Assembly (NCBI GenBank): GCA_038125725.1
Contig: JAYPEK010000018.1
Location: 1-64,000 of the forward strand
Direction: 5' to 3'
Source of the DNA: TMED8 sp038125725
GTDB lineage: Bacteria > Pseudomonadota > Alphaproteobacteria > Rhodospirillales > Casp-alpha2
Length of the DNA stretch: 64,000 nt
Positions 16,417 through 24,559 of this stretch are shown here, piece after piece (within the stretch, counting starts at the first letter, position 1; every line of letters starts with the position of its first letter). Position numbers and translations under genes: made by a program. A model generated the notes under the pieces. It was not told where the DNA came from and searched no databases. It saw nothing but the letters and a program-made list of their open reading frames with translations.

Positions 16417-17217
16417 ATGATTGAAGCCACCAACACCCCCTTTGCCATGGTGCCGCTGCCGGCGGCGCGCTCCACCAAGCCCCGCAAGACCGGGCTGACG
16501 ATGATGATGGACTGGGGCCTCGCGTACCGGCGCGTCGAGGACTACCTGGAACTGCTGGAACCCTATGTCGATCTGGTGAAGATCGTCGTCGGCACGGCCA
16601 GGCTCTATCCGTCCGACTACCTGGAGCGCAAGCTCGCCTTATATAAAGAGAACGACGTGGTGCCGTTCCTGGGCGGTCAGTTCTCCGAATACGTCTATGC
16701 GACGCAGGGCTGGGACGGCATGACGCCGTTTTTCCAGGAGGCCAAGAAGCTCGGTTTCGACGCGCTGGAAGTTTCCGACAACTGCGTGCCGCTGAACGAC
16801 CAGGAACGCATGCGCATGATCCGCATGGCCATCGATTGCGGCCTGGAAGTGCACGGCGAGGTGGGCTCCAAGGTGGAGATGCAATCCGCCGCCGAATTGA
16901 TCTCGCAAGCCAAGGTCTGCCAGGAGGCGGGCTGCGAGATCGTCCTGGTGGAAGGCGCGGAACTGATCGCCGACGGCAAGCCCAACGCCGAGATGCTGCG
17001 CCAGCTCCGGAACGAGCTCGATCTGGAGAAGACTCTCTTCGAACTGACCGGCCCCTGGATCAAGGGCGTCACGCAGTCGAGCGTGCACCAGTTGAAGCGC
17101 TTCCTGCTGGATGAATTCGGCCCCGACATCAACATGGCCAACGTCATGCCGGACGATGTGCTGGAGACCGAGGCGCTGCGCGTCGGGCTCAGTGTGGTCG
17201 GGCCGACCCGGGATTAA
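16417..17217 (+). CDS. comA: phosphosulfolactate synthase homologue (ComA family)
   Basis: 266 aa in the ComA TIM-barrel family. Visible landmarks are 'RKTGLTMMMDWGL' at the N-terminus, 'YVDLVKIVVGTARLYP', 'PFLGGQFSEY', 'FDALEVSDNCVPL', 'HGEVGSKVE' and 'EIVLVEGAEL'. Characterised members add sulfite to phosphoenolpyruvate to make (2R)-phospho-3-sulfolactate, the first step to coenzyme M in methanogens; related proteins occur in some bacteria. It follows the sulfatase stop by ten bases, so the two are co-transcribed. No ComB/ComC/ComDE partners are nearby. Fixing sulfite, or a related enol/sulfur reaction, is inferred rather than shown. Confidence 0.82.
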   Translation: MIEATNTPFAMVPLPAARSTKPRKTGLTMMMDWGLAYRRVEDYLELLEPYVDLVKIVVGTARLYPSDYLERKLALYKENDVVPFLGGQFSEYVYATQGWDGMTPFFQEAKKLGFDALEVSDNCVPLNDQERMRMIRMAIDCGLEVHGEVGSKVEMQSAAELISQAKVCQEAGCEIVLVEGAELIADGKPNAEMLRQLRNELDLEKTLFELTGPWIKGVTQSSVHQLKRFLLDEFGPDINMANVMPDDVLETEALRVGLSVVGPTRD

Positions 17218-17236
17218 GCGTCGGGCCGACGCCGGA

Positions 17237-17911
17237 TTAAAGAACGTCGAGAACGCCCCGCAGGTTGTCACCCCGCCAATCCGCATCCAGCGCCGGATCG
17301 AGCACCAGGTCGCCGGCGCGGTTCGACCAGTAGCAACGCATGCCGAAGGCCTTGGTGCCAAGCACGTCATTGGGGCTGCCCGCCACATGCAGGGTCTCAC
17401 CGGCATCGATGCCAAGTTTCTGCTTGGGCAGTTCGTAGACCTTGGGATGCGGCTTGTAGACGCCGGCCAATTCCGCCGACAGCACATGGTCGAGCGCGTC
17501 GCCGAACTGCCGTGCCACGGCTTCCAGCATGTCCTGATCGCCGTTCGAAAGAATGGCGGTGATGTAGCCGCGCCGTTTAACCTCGGCCACCACCTCGACG
17601 GCCTCCGGCCAGCCGCGCATGTCATCCCAGGCCATGACTAGGCGTTCGCGTTCGTCCGCCGGCAGATCGAGCCCGGCGCGGCCGAGCGTGTAGTCTAGCG
17701 CCTGCCGGGTGCAATCACGGAACGGAAAGCGACCCTGCTCCAGGGAATTGCTGGCGGCGGCGCGTTCCATCTGCTTCGCCCGCCATGTCCGCACCAACGG
17801 CTCGGCGCTTGCCGCATCGATGCCGAGCGCTTGTGACAGCACCGGCGTCAGACTGCCCTGGATATCCAGCAGCGCCATGTAGACGTCGAAGGTGACCAGC
17901 TTGGTCGTCAA
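17237..17911 (-). CDS. HAD-superfamily protein, haloacid dehalogenase type II-like
   Basis: 224 aa resembling L-2-haloacid dehalogenases end to end: nucleophile Asp in 'TFDVYMALLD', Arg in 'TWRAKQME', motif II 'AILSNGD' and motif III 'VYKPHPKVYEL'. Two family features are changed: the usual Tyr-Gly-Thr after the nucleophile is Tyr-Met-Ala, and the 'SSNxWD' loop reads 'AGSPND'. It is therefore a HAD-II protein whose dehalogenase activity is doubtful; phosphatase activity or a divergent substrate is possible. It ends the transporter-TauD operon, converging on the ComA homologue 19 bases away. Confidence 0.8.
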   Translation of the reverse strand: MTTKLVTFDVYMALLDIQGSLTPVLSQALGIDAASAEPLVRTWRAKQMERAAASNSLEQGRFPFRDCTRQALDYTLGRAGLDLPADERERLVMAWDDMRGWPEAVEVVAEVKRRGYITAILSNGDQDMLEAVARQFGDALDHVLSAELAGVYKPHPKVYELPKQKLGIDAGETLHVAGSPNDVLGTKAFGMRCYWSNRAGDLVLDPALDADWRGDNLRGVLDVL

Positions 17912-17926
17912 GATTTCACGTACGCC

Positions 17927-18787
17927 CTAGTAGGGCCGGTCGCCATGGACCGTGGCGCGGTGCATGGAGCGCTCGAAGCTCAAGTCGTAGGGCGTCGCGC
18001 AATGCATGGTGCAGCGGTTGTCCCAGAGCACCAGGTCGTTGGTCCGCCATTTATGCGCATAAACGAAACGGTCTTCGGTGCAATGGGCGAAAAGGCGGTC
18101 CAGCATGGCGCGGCTCTCGTCTTCGGGCCAGCCGTCGATGCGCGCGGTGAATCCCTCATTGATGAACAGGGCCTTCTTGCCGGTATCCGGGTGGGTGCGG
18201 ACGACGGGATGGAAGACATCCTTCCACTGGGCCATCTTCTCTTCCGGCTGCGGCGGGCGCACGCCGGCTTCAACCATCAACTCATAGCGGTATCGGTAGG
18301 TATGGACCCCGATGGCGCCATCAAGCCTCTGTTTGGTTTCGTCGTCGAGGGCGTCATAGGCGGCGGTCATGTCGGCATAGAGCGTGTCACCCCCGCTCTC
18401 CACCGGCGGCACGATGAAGCCATAGAGCGCGGAAGCCATCGGCGGCTCGTCCTCATAGGTGATATCGCTGTGCCAGTAGGCGCCGCCGTTGTTGATCGGC
18501 GAAGCCCCGCCGCGCCCGACGTTGGATAGCACCAACAGGTCCGGATAGTCCGGATGCAGGATTTCCTTCACCGTGTGACGGCGCAAGGGACCGAAACGCT
18601 CGGCGAAGGCGAGGTGCTGCTCGGGCGTCAGGTGCTGGTCGGAAAAAACCAGTACCGGGTGGCGCATCCAGGCGGCATGAATGTCCGCGAACTGGCCGTC
18701 GTCGAGGGGCTTGGAAAGATCCAGTCCCTCGATCCGGGCGCCGAAGTCATGCGAAGTGTCCGCGGAAGAGAGATCCAGCGGTGCCAT
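17927..18787 (-). CDS. TauD/TfdA-family 2-oxoglutarate dioxygenase (2)
   Basis: 286 aa. Fe(II) ligands are visible at His106 and Asp108 in 'AYWHSDITY' and His262 in 'WDNRCTMHC', with the distal Arg in 'RSMHRATVHGD'. It lies 20 bases after the second ABC permease and 15 bases before the HAD gene, all minus strand. It therefore most likely acts on the compound imported by the transporter. Sulfonate or sulfate-ester cleavage releasing sulfite or sulfate is the commonest role for TauD in such an operon, but ether or phenoxy substrates are also known in the family. Confidence 0.88.
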   Translation of the reverse strand: MAPLDLSSADTSHDFGARIEGLDLSKPLDDGQFADIHAAWMRHPVLVFSDQHLTPEQHLAFAERFGPLRRHTVKEILHPDYPDLLVLSNVGRGGASPINNGGAYWHSDITYEDEPPMASALYGFIVPPVESGGDTLYADMTAAYDALDDETKQRLDGAIGVHTYRYRYELMVEAGVRPPQPEEKMAQWKDVFHPVVRTHPDTGKKALFINEGFTARIDGWPEDESRAMLDRLFAHCTEDRFVYAHKWRTNDLVLWDNRCTMHCATPYDLSFERSMHRATVHGDRPY

Positions 18788-18807
18788 ATTCTATTCTCCT
18801 TAGGCGG

Positions 18808-19698
18808 TCAGCTGCGCTGCATGCCCCAACGGTTGACAGTCTTCAGCTCGATGTTGCGGAACAGCACGTTTTCGACCGTGATGCCGATCAGAATGATCAT
18901 GAACAGCCCGGCGAACACGCCGGCCGTCTCGATATTCTGGCTGTTCTCGAAGATGTACCAGCCGAGACCGCCGCCCCCGGAGGAGGCACCGAACACCAGT
19001 TCGGCGCCGATCAACGTACGCCAAGCAAAGGCCCAACCGACCTTCATGCCAGTCATGATCGACGGCAACGCCGCCGGTACCAGGATTCTGACAACGAAGC
19101 CGACGCCCTTGAGGCCGTAGTTCTCCCCGATCATGCGCAGCGTATGCGAGACGTTCTTGAACCCGGTATGGGTGTTCAAGGCAACAGCCCAAAGCACCGC
19201 ATGAACAAGCACGAAGATCAGGCTCGCCGTGCCGAGACCGAACCACAGCATCGCCAGCGGCAACATGGCGATCGACGGCAGCGGGTTGAACATGGCTGTC
19301 GCCATGGCGATGAAATCGCCACCGAGACGCGACGACGTCCCCCACAACACCATGACGGCCGCGATCGCCATGCCGGCGGCGTAGCCATAGACCAGCACCT
19401 TGATGGAGAACCAGATCTTGCCCGGCAGATCGCCATGGAAGAGATCTTCCCACAAGCGAAGGGCGGCATCCGTGAACGGCGGGAACATCAGCGGCTGCAC
19501 GTCCATCAGCACCGTATAGGCCTGCCAGACGACAATCAGGCCAAGCAGCACGGTCGCCTTGCGCACGCCGTTGATGTTCCAGATCTTCTCAATCAGCGAA
19601 AGCTCGCGAGCGACATCACCGGTATGAGCGTCGCCGATGTTCTCGTTAACGAACTCAGGCCGGATGACCAGATCGGGTAAATGCTTATCGGTACTCAT
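18808..19698 (-). CDS. ABC transporter permease, NitT/TauT type (2 of tandem pair)
   Basis: 296 aa inner-membrane permease. After a ~45-residue cytoplasmic head there are about six hydrophobic helices. The binding-protein-dependent transport loop is read as 'GLKGVGFVVRILVPAALPSIMTGMKVGWAFAWRTLIGAELV'. It shares head and core with the immediately upstream permease, for example 'ELSLIEKIWNINGVRK' against 'KLSFFEKLSDMDSVRK', so the two are tandem duplicates that could form a heterodimer. Its start overlaps the upstream stop as ATGA. Confidence 0.88.
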   Translation of the reverse strand: MSTDKHLPDLVIRPEFVNENIGDAHTGDVARELSLIEKIWNINGVRKATVLLGLIVVWQAYTVLMDVQPLMFPPFTDAALRLWEDLFHGDLPGKIWFSIKVLVYGYAAGMAIAAVMVLWGTSSRLGGDFIAMATAMFNPLPSIAMLPLAMLWFGLGTASLIFVLVHAVLWAVALNTHTGFKNVSHTLRMIGENYGLKGVGFVVRILVPAALPSIMTGMKVGWAFAWRTLIGAELVFGASSGGGGLGWYIFENSQNIETAGVFAGLFMIILIGITVENVLFRNIELKTVNRWGMQRS

Positions 19699-20594
19699 GA
19701 CGACTGCATCCCCCAGCGCCGGACGGTGCGCGATTCAATATTAGTGAAGATGATGCTCTCGACGAAGACGCCGACCAGGATCACCGTGAACAGGCCGGCG
19801 AACACTGCCGGAATCTGCAACTCCATCTGGTTCGAGAAGACGAACCAGCCGAGACCGCCGGACTGCGCGCCCGACGTATCGGCGATGGCACCGCCAAACA
19901 CCAGTTCGGCCGCGATCAGCGTACGCCAGGCATAGGCCCAGCCAACCTTTAGCCCCATCAGGATCGACGGGAAAGCCGCCGGAATCAGCAGCTTGACGAC
20001 GTAGGGGACGCCACGCAGGCCGTAATTGCGCCCGACCATGCGTTGGGTGTCGGAAACGCTCATGAATCCCGTGTGCGCGTTCAGCGCCACCGGCCAGATG
20101 ACCGAATGCAGCAACGTGAAGACGACCGACGCGCTACCGAGGCCGAACCACAGCAGCGCCAGCGGCAGGAGCGCGATGGCCGGCAGCGGGTTGAGCATGG
20201 CCGTCAATGTCGACAGCGCGTCCGAGCCGAAGCGGGTCATGATCGCCGCCGTGGTCAGCAACGTGGCAATGACCAGTCCAATGGCGTAGCCGGTGACCAG
20301 GATCGTCAGCGAATTCTTGATCATGATCAGCAGATCGTCGTAGACGAGCGAATTGAACAGCGCCACCGCCGTGTCGGAGAACTTGGGCAGCAGCAGTTCG
20401 GAGACGCCGGAGATGCGGGTGTACATCTCCCAGGCGACCATCAGCACCAGCAAGATCGAGAACTTGCGGACGCTGTCCATGTCGGACAGCTTCTCGAAGA
20501 ACGAAAGCTTGCGCGCTACGTCCGCCGTGCCGGCACTGCCGAGGCTGTCCGCTTCGAACTCTGCGCGGACGACGGTTTCAGGCATATTGCTCAT
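19695..20594 (-). CDS. ABC transporter permease, NitT/TauT type (1 of tandem pair)
   Basis: 299 aa, paralogue of the next gene. The EAA-type loop is read as 'GVPYVVKLLIPAAFPSILMGLKVGWAYAWRTLIAAELVFGG'. It has about six membrane helices and a ~40-residue hydrophilic N-terminus ending 'ADVARKLSFFEKL'. The four-base ATGA overlaps with the ATPase before it and the permease after it show tight translational coupling. SsuC/TauC transporters normally use one permease gene as a homodimer, so the pair is notable. Confidence 0.88.
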   Translation of the reverse strand: MSNMPETVVRAEFEADSLGSAGTADVARKLSFFEKLSDMDSVRKFSILLVLMVAWEMYTRISGVSELLLPKFSDTAVALFNSLVYDDLLIMIKNSLTILVTGYAIGLVIATLLTTAAIMTRFGSDALSTLTAMLNPLPAIALLPLALLWFGLGSASVVFTLLHSVIWPVALNAHTGFMSVSDTQRMVGRNYGLRGVPYVVKLLIPAAFPSILMGLKVGWAYAWRTLIAAELVFGGAIADTSGAQSGGLGWFVFSNQMELQIPAVFAGLFTVILVGVFVESIIFTNIESRTVRRWGMQSS

Positions 20595-21445
20595 GTTTCG
20601 GCTTCTACGATTTCGTGGACCAGTTCGTCCTCGAGAATTCGATCCGCAAACAGCATGTTGTGAATCTTCTGCTGCAGCGCCGCGAACTCGGGCTGACCGA
20701 CATTGGCGTGGTTGAGATGGTGCGCATTGAGCTCGGCCTTAACCTGGCCCGGATGCGGCGACAGCACCAGGATGCGGGACCCGACGATCAGCGCCTCCTC
20801 GATGGAGTGGGTGACGAACAGCACGGTGAAATGCGTGTCCTCCCACAGTTGCAGCAGTTCCTCCTGCATTTGCAGGCGGGTGAGCGCATCGAGAGCCGCG
20901 AAGGGCTCGTCCATCAATAGCACGTCCGGCTCCATGGCCATGCCGCGCGCGATGGCGACCCGCTGCTTCATGCCGCCTGACAGCATATGCGGGAACGTGT
21001 TCTCGAAGCGGTCGAGCTTGACCTTCTTGATGTACTCCATGGCGATGTCATCGGCTTCCGACTGGGTTTTGCAGCGGCCGCCGTTCATCAGCGCAAAGGT
21101 GATATTCTGTTTAACCGTTTTCCAGGGCAGAAGCTGGTCGAACTCCTGGAACACCATGACCCGGTCGGGGCCCGGTTCCTTGATGTCGACGCCCTTGAGA
21201 CGCATGTTGCCTTCCACCGGCTTCAAGTAGCCGGCAACCCCCTTCAACAGCGTCGACTTGCCGCAGCCCGACGGGCCCAGCAGGACGAAGCGGTCCGCGG
21301 GATAGACCTTGAACCCCACCCGGTACGTGGCGGTGATCAGGTGTTCTTTGGTTTTATATTGAAGGGTGACGCCGTCGACATCCAAGATGGGGTCGACGGC
21401 GGCCGCGGCGGTACTATCCGCCGCGGCCTGAGAACCGTCACTCAT
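20591..21445 (-). CDS. ABC transporter ATP-binding protein, NitT/TauT type
   Basis: 284 aa. Walker A is 'LLGPSGCGKSTLL', the Q-loop 'MVFQEFDQLLPW', the signature 'LSGGMKQRVAIARGMAMEP', Walker B 'VLLMDEPFAALD' and the switch His in 'LFVTHSIEEALIVGSR'. It matches SsuB/TauB/NrtD ATPases and energises import through the two permeases. There is an N-terminal Ala/Asp-rich tail of about 20 residues and a ~40-residue C-terminal helical extension. The gene begins two bases after the binding-protein stop. Confidence 0.92.
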   Translation of the reverse strand: MSDGSQAAADSTAAAAVDPILDVDGVTLQYKTKEHLITATYRVGFKVYPADRFVLLGPSGCGKSTLLKGVAGYLKPVEGNMRLKGVDIKEPGPDRVMVFQEFDQLLPWKTVKQNITFALMNGGRCKTQSEADDIAMEYIKKVKLDRFENTFPHMLSGGMKQRVAIARGMAMEPDVLLMDEPFAALDALTRLQMQEELLQLWEDTHFTVLFVTHSIEEALIVGSRILVLSPHPGQVKAELNAHHLNHANVGQPEFAALQQKIHNMLFADRILEDELVHEIVEAET

Positions 21446-21447
21446 GT

Positions 21448-22491
21448 TCAGCTACCGCTCAAGTCGTAGTTGTTTTCCCAGTAGTATTCCTTCCAGTCGG
21501 CCGGAAGGTTCTTGATGGCCTTGATGGAGTGCATGAACTTGGCGAACTCCATCGTCCGCTGGGGTTGCGTGGTGTAGTCGATCTCATTGGGATCGCCAAC
21601 CATGGCCTCGATGTCCTTGATGTCCAGCTTGGACTTGGTGAAGGACTTGTAGAGACCCGCGGCACGCTTGAGGTCGGCCTTGATCCACTCATAGGCCTTG
21701 CGGAAGCTCGACGAAACGCAACCGTACAGTTTCGGGTTCGCTTCTTTCCATTTCTTCGTGTTGTAGAGGGCCACGGTCGAGTGCGGGCCGTCCATCACGT
21801 CATAGGAGCTCAGCACCATGTGCGTCTTGCCGCTCTTCAGTTCCTGATAGGAAAACGGCAGGGTCGCGAAGTGGCTCTTCACCGCCTGGCCGCCGGCCAG
21901 CAGTGCCGCCACCGCCGTCGGGTGCTTCATGGAAACCGTCAAGTCGTCGAGCTTGTAAGCCTGATCGGAACCCCACTTCTTGGCGGCCGCCATCTGCAGC
22001 ACCACGGCCTGGATCGAGACCTTCACGGACGGCGTCGAGATCTTGTGATCTTCAGCACCGACGTAGTCCTCGAGCTTCTTGATCTTGGCATCGTTGGTGA
22101 TCAGTTTCAGCGGCATGGCCGAAAGCTGGGCCACGGCGCGCACTTCGATGTCGGTACCCTTGGTCTTGTCCCAGAGCTTGAGCAGCGGGCCGACGCCGCC
22201 GGCGCCGAAGTCGACGTTGCCGGACAGCAGCGCCTGGTTGATCGCGGCACCGCCGGAGAAAGCCTGCATGGTCACCTTGACGTCGCCGAGACCGGCATCC
22301 TTGGCGCAGGCTTCGACCATCTTCTTGTCGACCACCACCTGCTGCGGCAGGTAGAGCAGGCCGAACTGCTGCGCAAAACGCACTTTGTCGGCTTCGGCGT
22401 GCGCCGACGTCGCACTGACAGCCAGCGCTGAGGCGAACAGGCCGCCGAGCGCAATGGCACCCAGTTTTCTATTGTCGAAAGTCTTGATCAT
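21448..22491 (-). CDS. ABC transporter substrate-binding protein, NitT/TauT (NMT1-like)
   Basis: 347 aa with a Sec signal peptide: charged start MIKTFDNRKLG, hydrophobic 'AIALGGLFASALAVSATS', cleavage near AHA-EADK. The mature part is SsuA/TauA-like: 'LLYLPQQVVVDKKMVEACAKDAGL', 'SGGAAINQALLSGNVDFGAGGVGPLL' and 'SPSVKVSIQ'-type ligand loops. It is first gene of the operon with ATPase, two permeases, TauD and HAD. It binds the imported substrate in the periplasm; family ligands are sulfonates, nitrate, pyrimidine precursors and aromatic acids. Confidence 0.9.
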   Translation of the reverse strand: MIKTFDNRKLGAIALGGLFASALAVSATSAHAEADKVRFAQQFGLLYLPQQVVVDKKMVEACAKDAGLGDVKVTMQAFSGGAAINQALLSGNVDFGAGGVGPLLKLWDKTKGTDIEVRAVAQLSAMPLKLITNDAKIKKLEDYVGAEDHKISTPSVKVSIQAVVLQMAAAKKWGSDQAYKLDDLTVSMKHPTAVAALLAGGQAVKSHFATLPFSYQELKSGKTHMVLSSYDVMDGPHSTVALYNTKKWKEANPKLYGCVSSSFRKAYEWIKADLKRAAGLYKSFTKSKLDIKDIEAMVGDPNEIDYTTQPQRTMEFAKFMHSIKAIKNLPADWKEYYWENNYDLSGS

Positions 22492-22653
22492 TTCGGAACT
22501 CCTCCCGTGGTTTGATGCTGGGTTTCACGGCCCAGCATATCTGGATCAAGTGTGTTGGCTAATTCATCACGATGCAAATGAAAATCCGTATCAAGCGCCG
22601 GCACGGCCGTTGCGCCCTCTGCGATACGGTTTGGTCCGTGAATCCTCCCTTAC

Positions 22654-22671
22654 TGCGAGATTATTATCGCA
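22654..22671. promoter_or_regulatory. putative LysR operator upstream of transporter operon
   Basis: TGCGA-N8-TCGCA is a perfect dyad with the T-N-A spacing common for LysR sites. It lies in the 271-bp gap between the divergent binding-protein gene (start 22491) and lysR (start 22763). A very AT-rich stretch (22672-22750) follows and probably includes the lysR promoter. Confidence 0.42.
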
Positions 22672-22762
22672 ACGAGAAATTTTAACGAAAGGAAAAAATA
22701 TTTATGAATTACTTTAATTTTTTTAATATCCCTTTTGATAGAAATCATTTCGGAGATTCATC

Positions 22763-23650
22763 TTGTCCATTCGCCGCCTCCGCACGCTGGTCGCCATCGC
22801 CGAGCAAGGAAGCTTCGGCCACGCCGCGTCGGCCGTGTCACTATCGCAGGCCGCCGTCAGCCTGCAGATGAAATCCCTGGAGGACGAACTGCAGATGTCG
22901 CTGTTCGACCGCTCCAAGCGCCCGCCGACGCTGAATGCCAAGGGCCATGCCCTGGTGGCCCGGGCGCGCGAGACGCTCGAAGCCTACGACAGGATGATGG
23001 GCACGGTGTCCGAACCCGACACCCTTTCCGGCGAATTGATTATCGGTGCCATGCCGTCGACCATGACTGGAACCATGCCCAGGGTGCTGAGCGCGCTTAG
23101 GCGCATTTATCCGGACCTGCGCCTGCACGTGGTGCCCAGTCATGCGATCGAGCAGCTGCCCCAGTTGGATCGGCGCGCGCTCGACGCGGCGATCGTCACT
23201 CGCCCGCCGCATATTCCCCAGCACATGGAATACCGGGCCTTCGCCGAAGAGCCACTGATCTTGCTGGCGCCACCCGACAGCCCGCCTGGCAAGCCCGAGC
23301 AATTGCTCTCGCGATATCCGTTCATCCGCTTCGACCGCAACCAGTGGGTCGGACAGTTGATCGACAACTGGCTCCGCGCCGAAGGCATCCGGGTCAACGA
23401 CCTGATGGAATTGGATACCATCGAATCGATTTCCAACATGGTCTACTACAATCTCGGCGTCACCATCATCCCCAAGCCCTGCGTGGCGCCGCCCAATCCC
23501 CTGCCGCTTCGAAACATCGGCCTCGGGCCGGGCGCGCCGAAACGCGTCATCGGACTGATGACCCGCCGGGACAATCCGAAGGCACGGTTGGTTGACGTTC
23601 TGCTCGAACAGTTGGTTAATCTGGTCACCACCGAGGGAGAACTGTCGTGA
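22763..23650 (+). CDS. LysR-family transcriptional regulator (2)
   Basis: 295 aa, TTG start at 22763 with CGGAG nine bases ahead. The HTH is 'RRLRTLVAIAEQGSFGHAASAVSLSQAAVSLQMKSLEDELQMSLFDRSKR'. The effector domain has 'GELIIGAMPSTMTGTMPRVL', the usual hinge to the ligand domain. It is divergent from the transporter operon and is translationally coupled (GTGA) to an MBL-fold hydrolase, so regulator and enzyme are made together. It probably senses the transported compound or its product. Confidence 0.88.
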   Translation: MSIRRLRTLVAIAEQGSFGHAASAVSLSQAAVSLQMKSLEDELQMSLFDRSKRPPTLNAKGHALVARARETLEAYDRMMGTVSEPDTLSGELIIGAMPSTMTGTMPRVLSALRRIYPDLRLHVVPSHAIEQLPQLDRRALDAAIVTRPPHIPQHMEYRAFAEEPLILLAPPDSPPGKPEQLLSRYPFIRFDRNQWVGQLIDNWLRAEGIRVNDLMELDTIESISNMVYYNLGVTIIPKPCVAPPNPLPLRNIGLGPGAPKRVIGLMTRRDNPKARLVDVLLEQLVNLVTTEGELS

Positions 23651-24552
23651 AGATTACCATCCTGGGCTCCGGCACGCCGGCGCCGTCTTTAAAGCGTGCC
23701 TGTTCGGGCTACATGATCGAGGTCGGCGACGACCTCATCGTCATGGACCACGGTCCCGACGCGCACCGGCGCCTGTTGGAAAGCGGCAAGCGCGCCACCG
23801 ACGTCACTCACGCCTTCTTCACGCATCTGCACTACGACCACTTCCTCGACTACGGCCGGCTGGTCCTGCAGCGCTGGGACATGGGTGCCGGCAAGATCGG
23901 CGAGATCGATGTCTACGGGCCGCCGCCGCTGGCACGCATCACCGAGCAACTGTTCGGCGAGGACGGCATCTATGGGCCCGACCTAGCGGCGCGCGTCGGG
24001 CACCGGCTCAGCCTTGACATCTACGAACTGCGCGGCGGCGCACTGCCGCGTCAAAAGCCCAAACCCAACGTCACCGAGGTCGCGCCGGGATCGGTCATCG
24101 ACGGCGGCCACTGGCGCGTCACCGTGGGTGAGGCCAGCCATGTGCAGCCCTACCTGCAATGCCACGTCTACCGGCTGGAAAGCGACGCCGGCGCCATGTG
24201 CTACACGGGAGATTCCGGCGGCGTTACGGACGCCGTCGTCGAGACCGCCAAGGGCTGCGACGTGCTGATCCACATGGCGCACTACGAATCCGGCACCGAA
24301 CCGTCGCCCGAATACCGGGCCGGCTGCGGCGGCCACATGGACGTCGCCGAGGTGGCGGCGCGCGCCGGAGTCAAAACCCTGGTGATGTCGCACGTGCTCG
24401 AGCACATCGACCGCCCCGGCACCCGCGAGCGGCTGATCAACGAGGCATCGCAGGTATTCAAGGGCGAGATCATCTGGGCCGAGGACCTGATGCAGATTAC
24501 CGTCGGTGGCGATGCCAAGCGGGTGCGCGCGACGGGTTCGACGGAGTGGTGA
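23647..24552 (+). CDS. MBL-fold metallohydrolase (RNase Z / AtsA-arylsulfatase-like)
   Basis: 301 aa, GTG start inside the LysR stop. It opens 'KITILGSGTPAPS' and has the metal motif His60-x-His62-x-Asp64-His65 in 'FFTHLHYDHFLDYG'. Later ligands are seen in 'VGEASHVQPY', 'CYTGDSGG' and 'VMSHVLEHID'. The layout fits the RNase Z-like MBL branch that includes AtsA-type alkylsulfatase/arylsulfatases, as opposed to glyoxalase II. Given the sulfatase and sulfonate genes around it, a sulfate-ester or lactone hydrolase is plausible, but activity cannot be assigned. It converges on the GMC gene eight bases away. Confidence 0.8.
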   Translation: MKITILGSGTPAPSLKRACSGYMIEVGDDLIVMDHGPDAHRRLLESGKRATDVTHAFFTHLHYDHFLDYGRLVLQRWDMGAGKIGEIDVYGPPPLARITEQLFGEDGIYGPDLAARVGHRLSLDIYELRGGALPRQKPKPNVTEVAPGSVIDGGHWRVTVGEASHVQPYLQCHVYRLESDAGAMCYTGDSGGVTDAVVETAKGCDVLIHMAHYESGTEPSPEYRAGCGGHMDVAEVAARAGVKTLVMSHVLEHIDRPGTRERLINEASQVFKGEIIWAEDLMQITVGGDAKRVRATGSTEW

Positions 24553-24559
24553 TCCGGCC

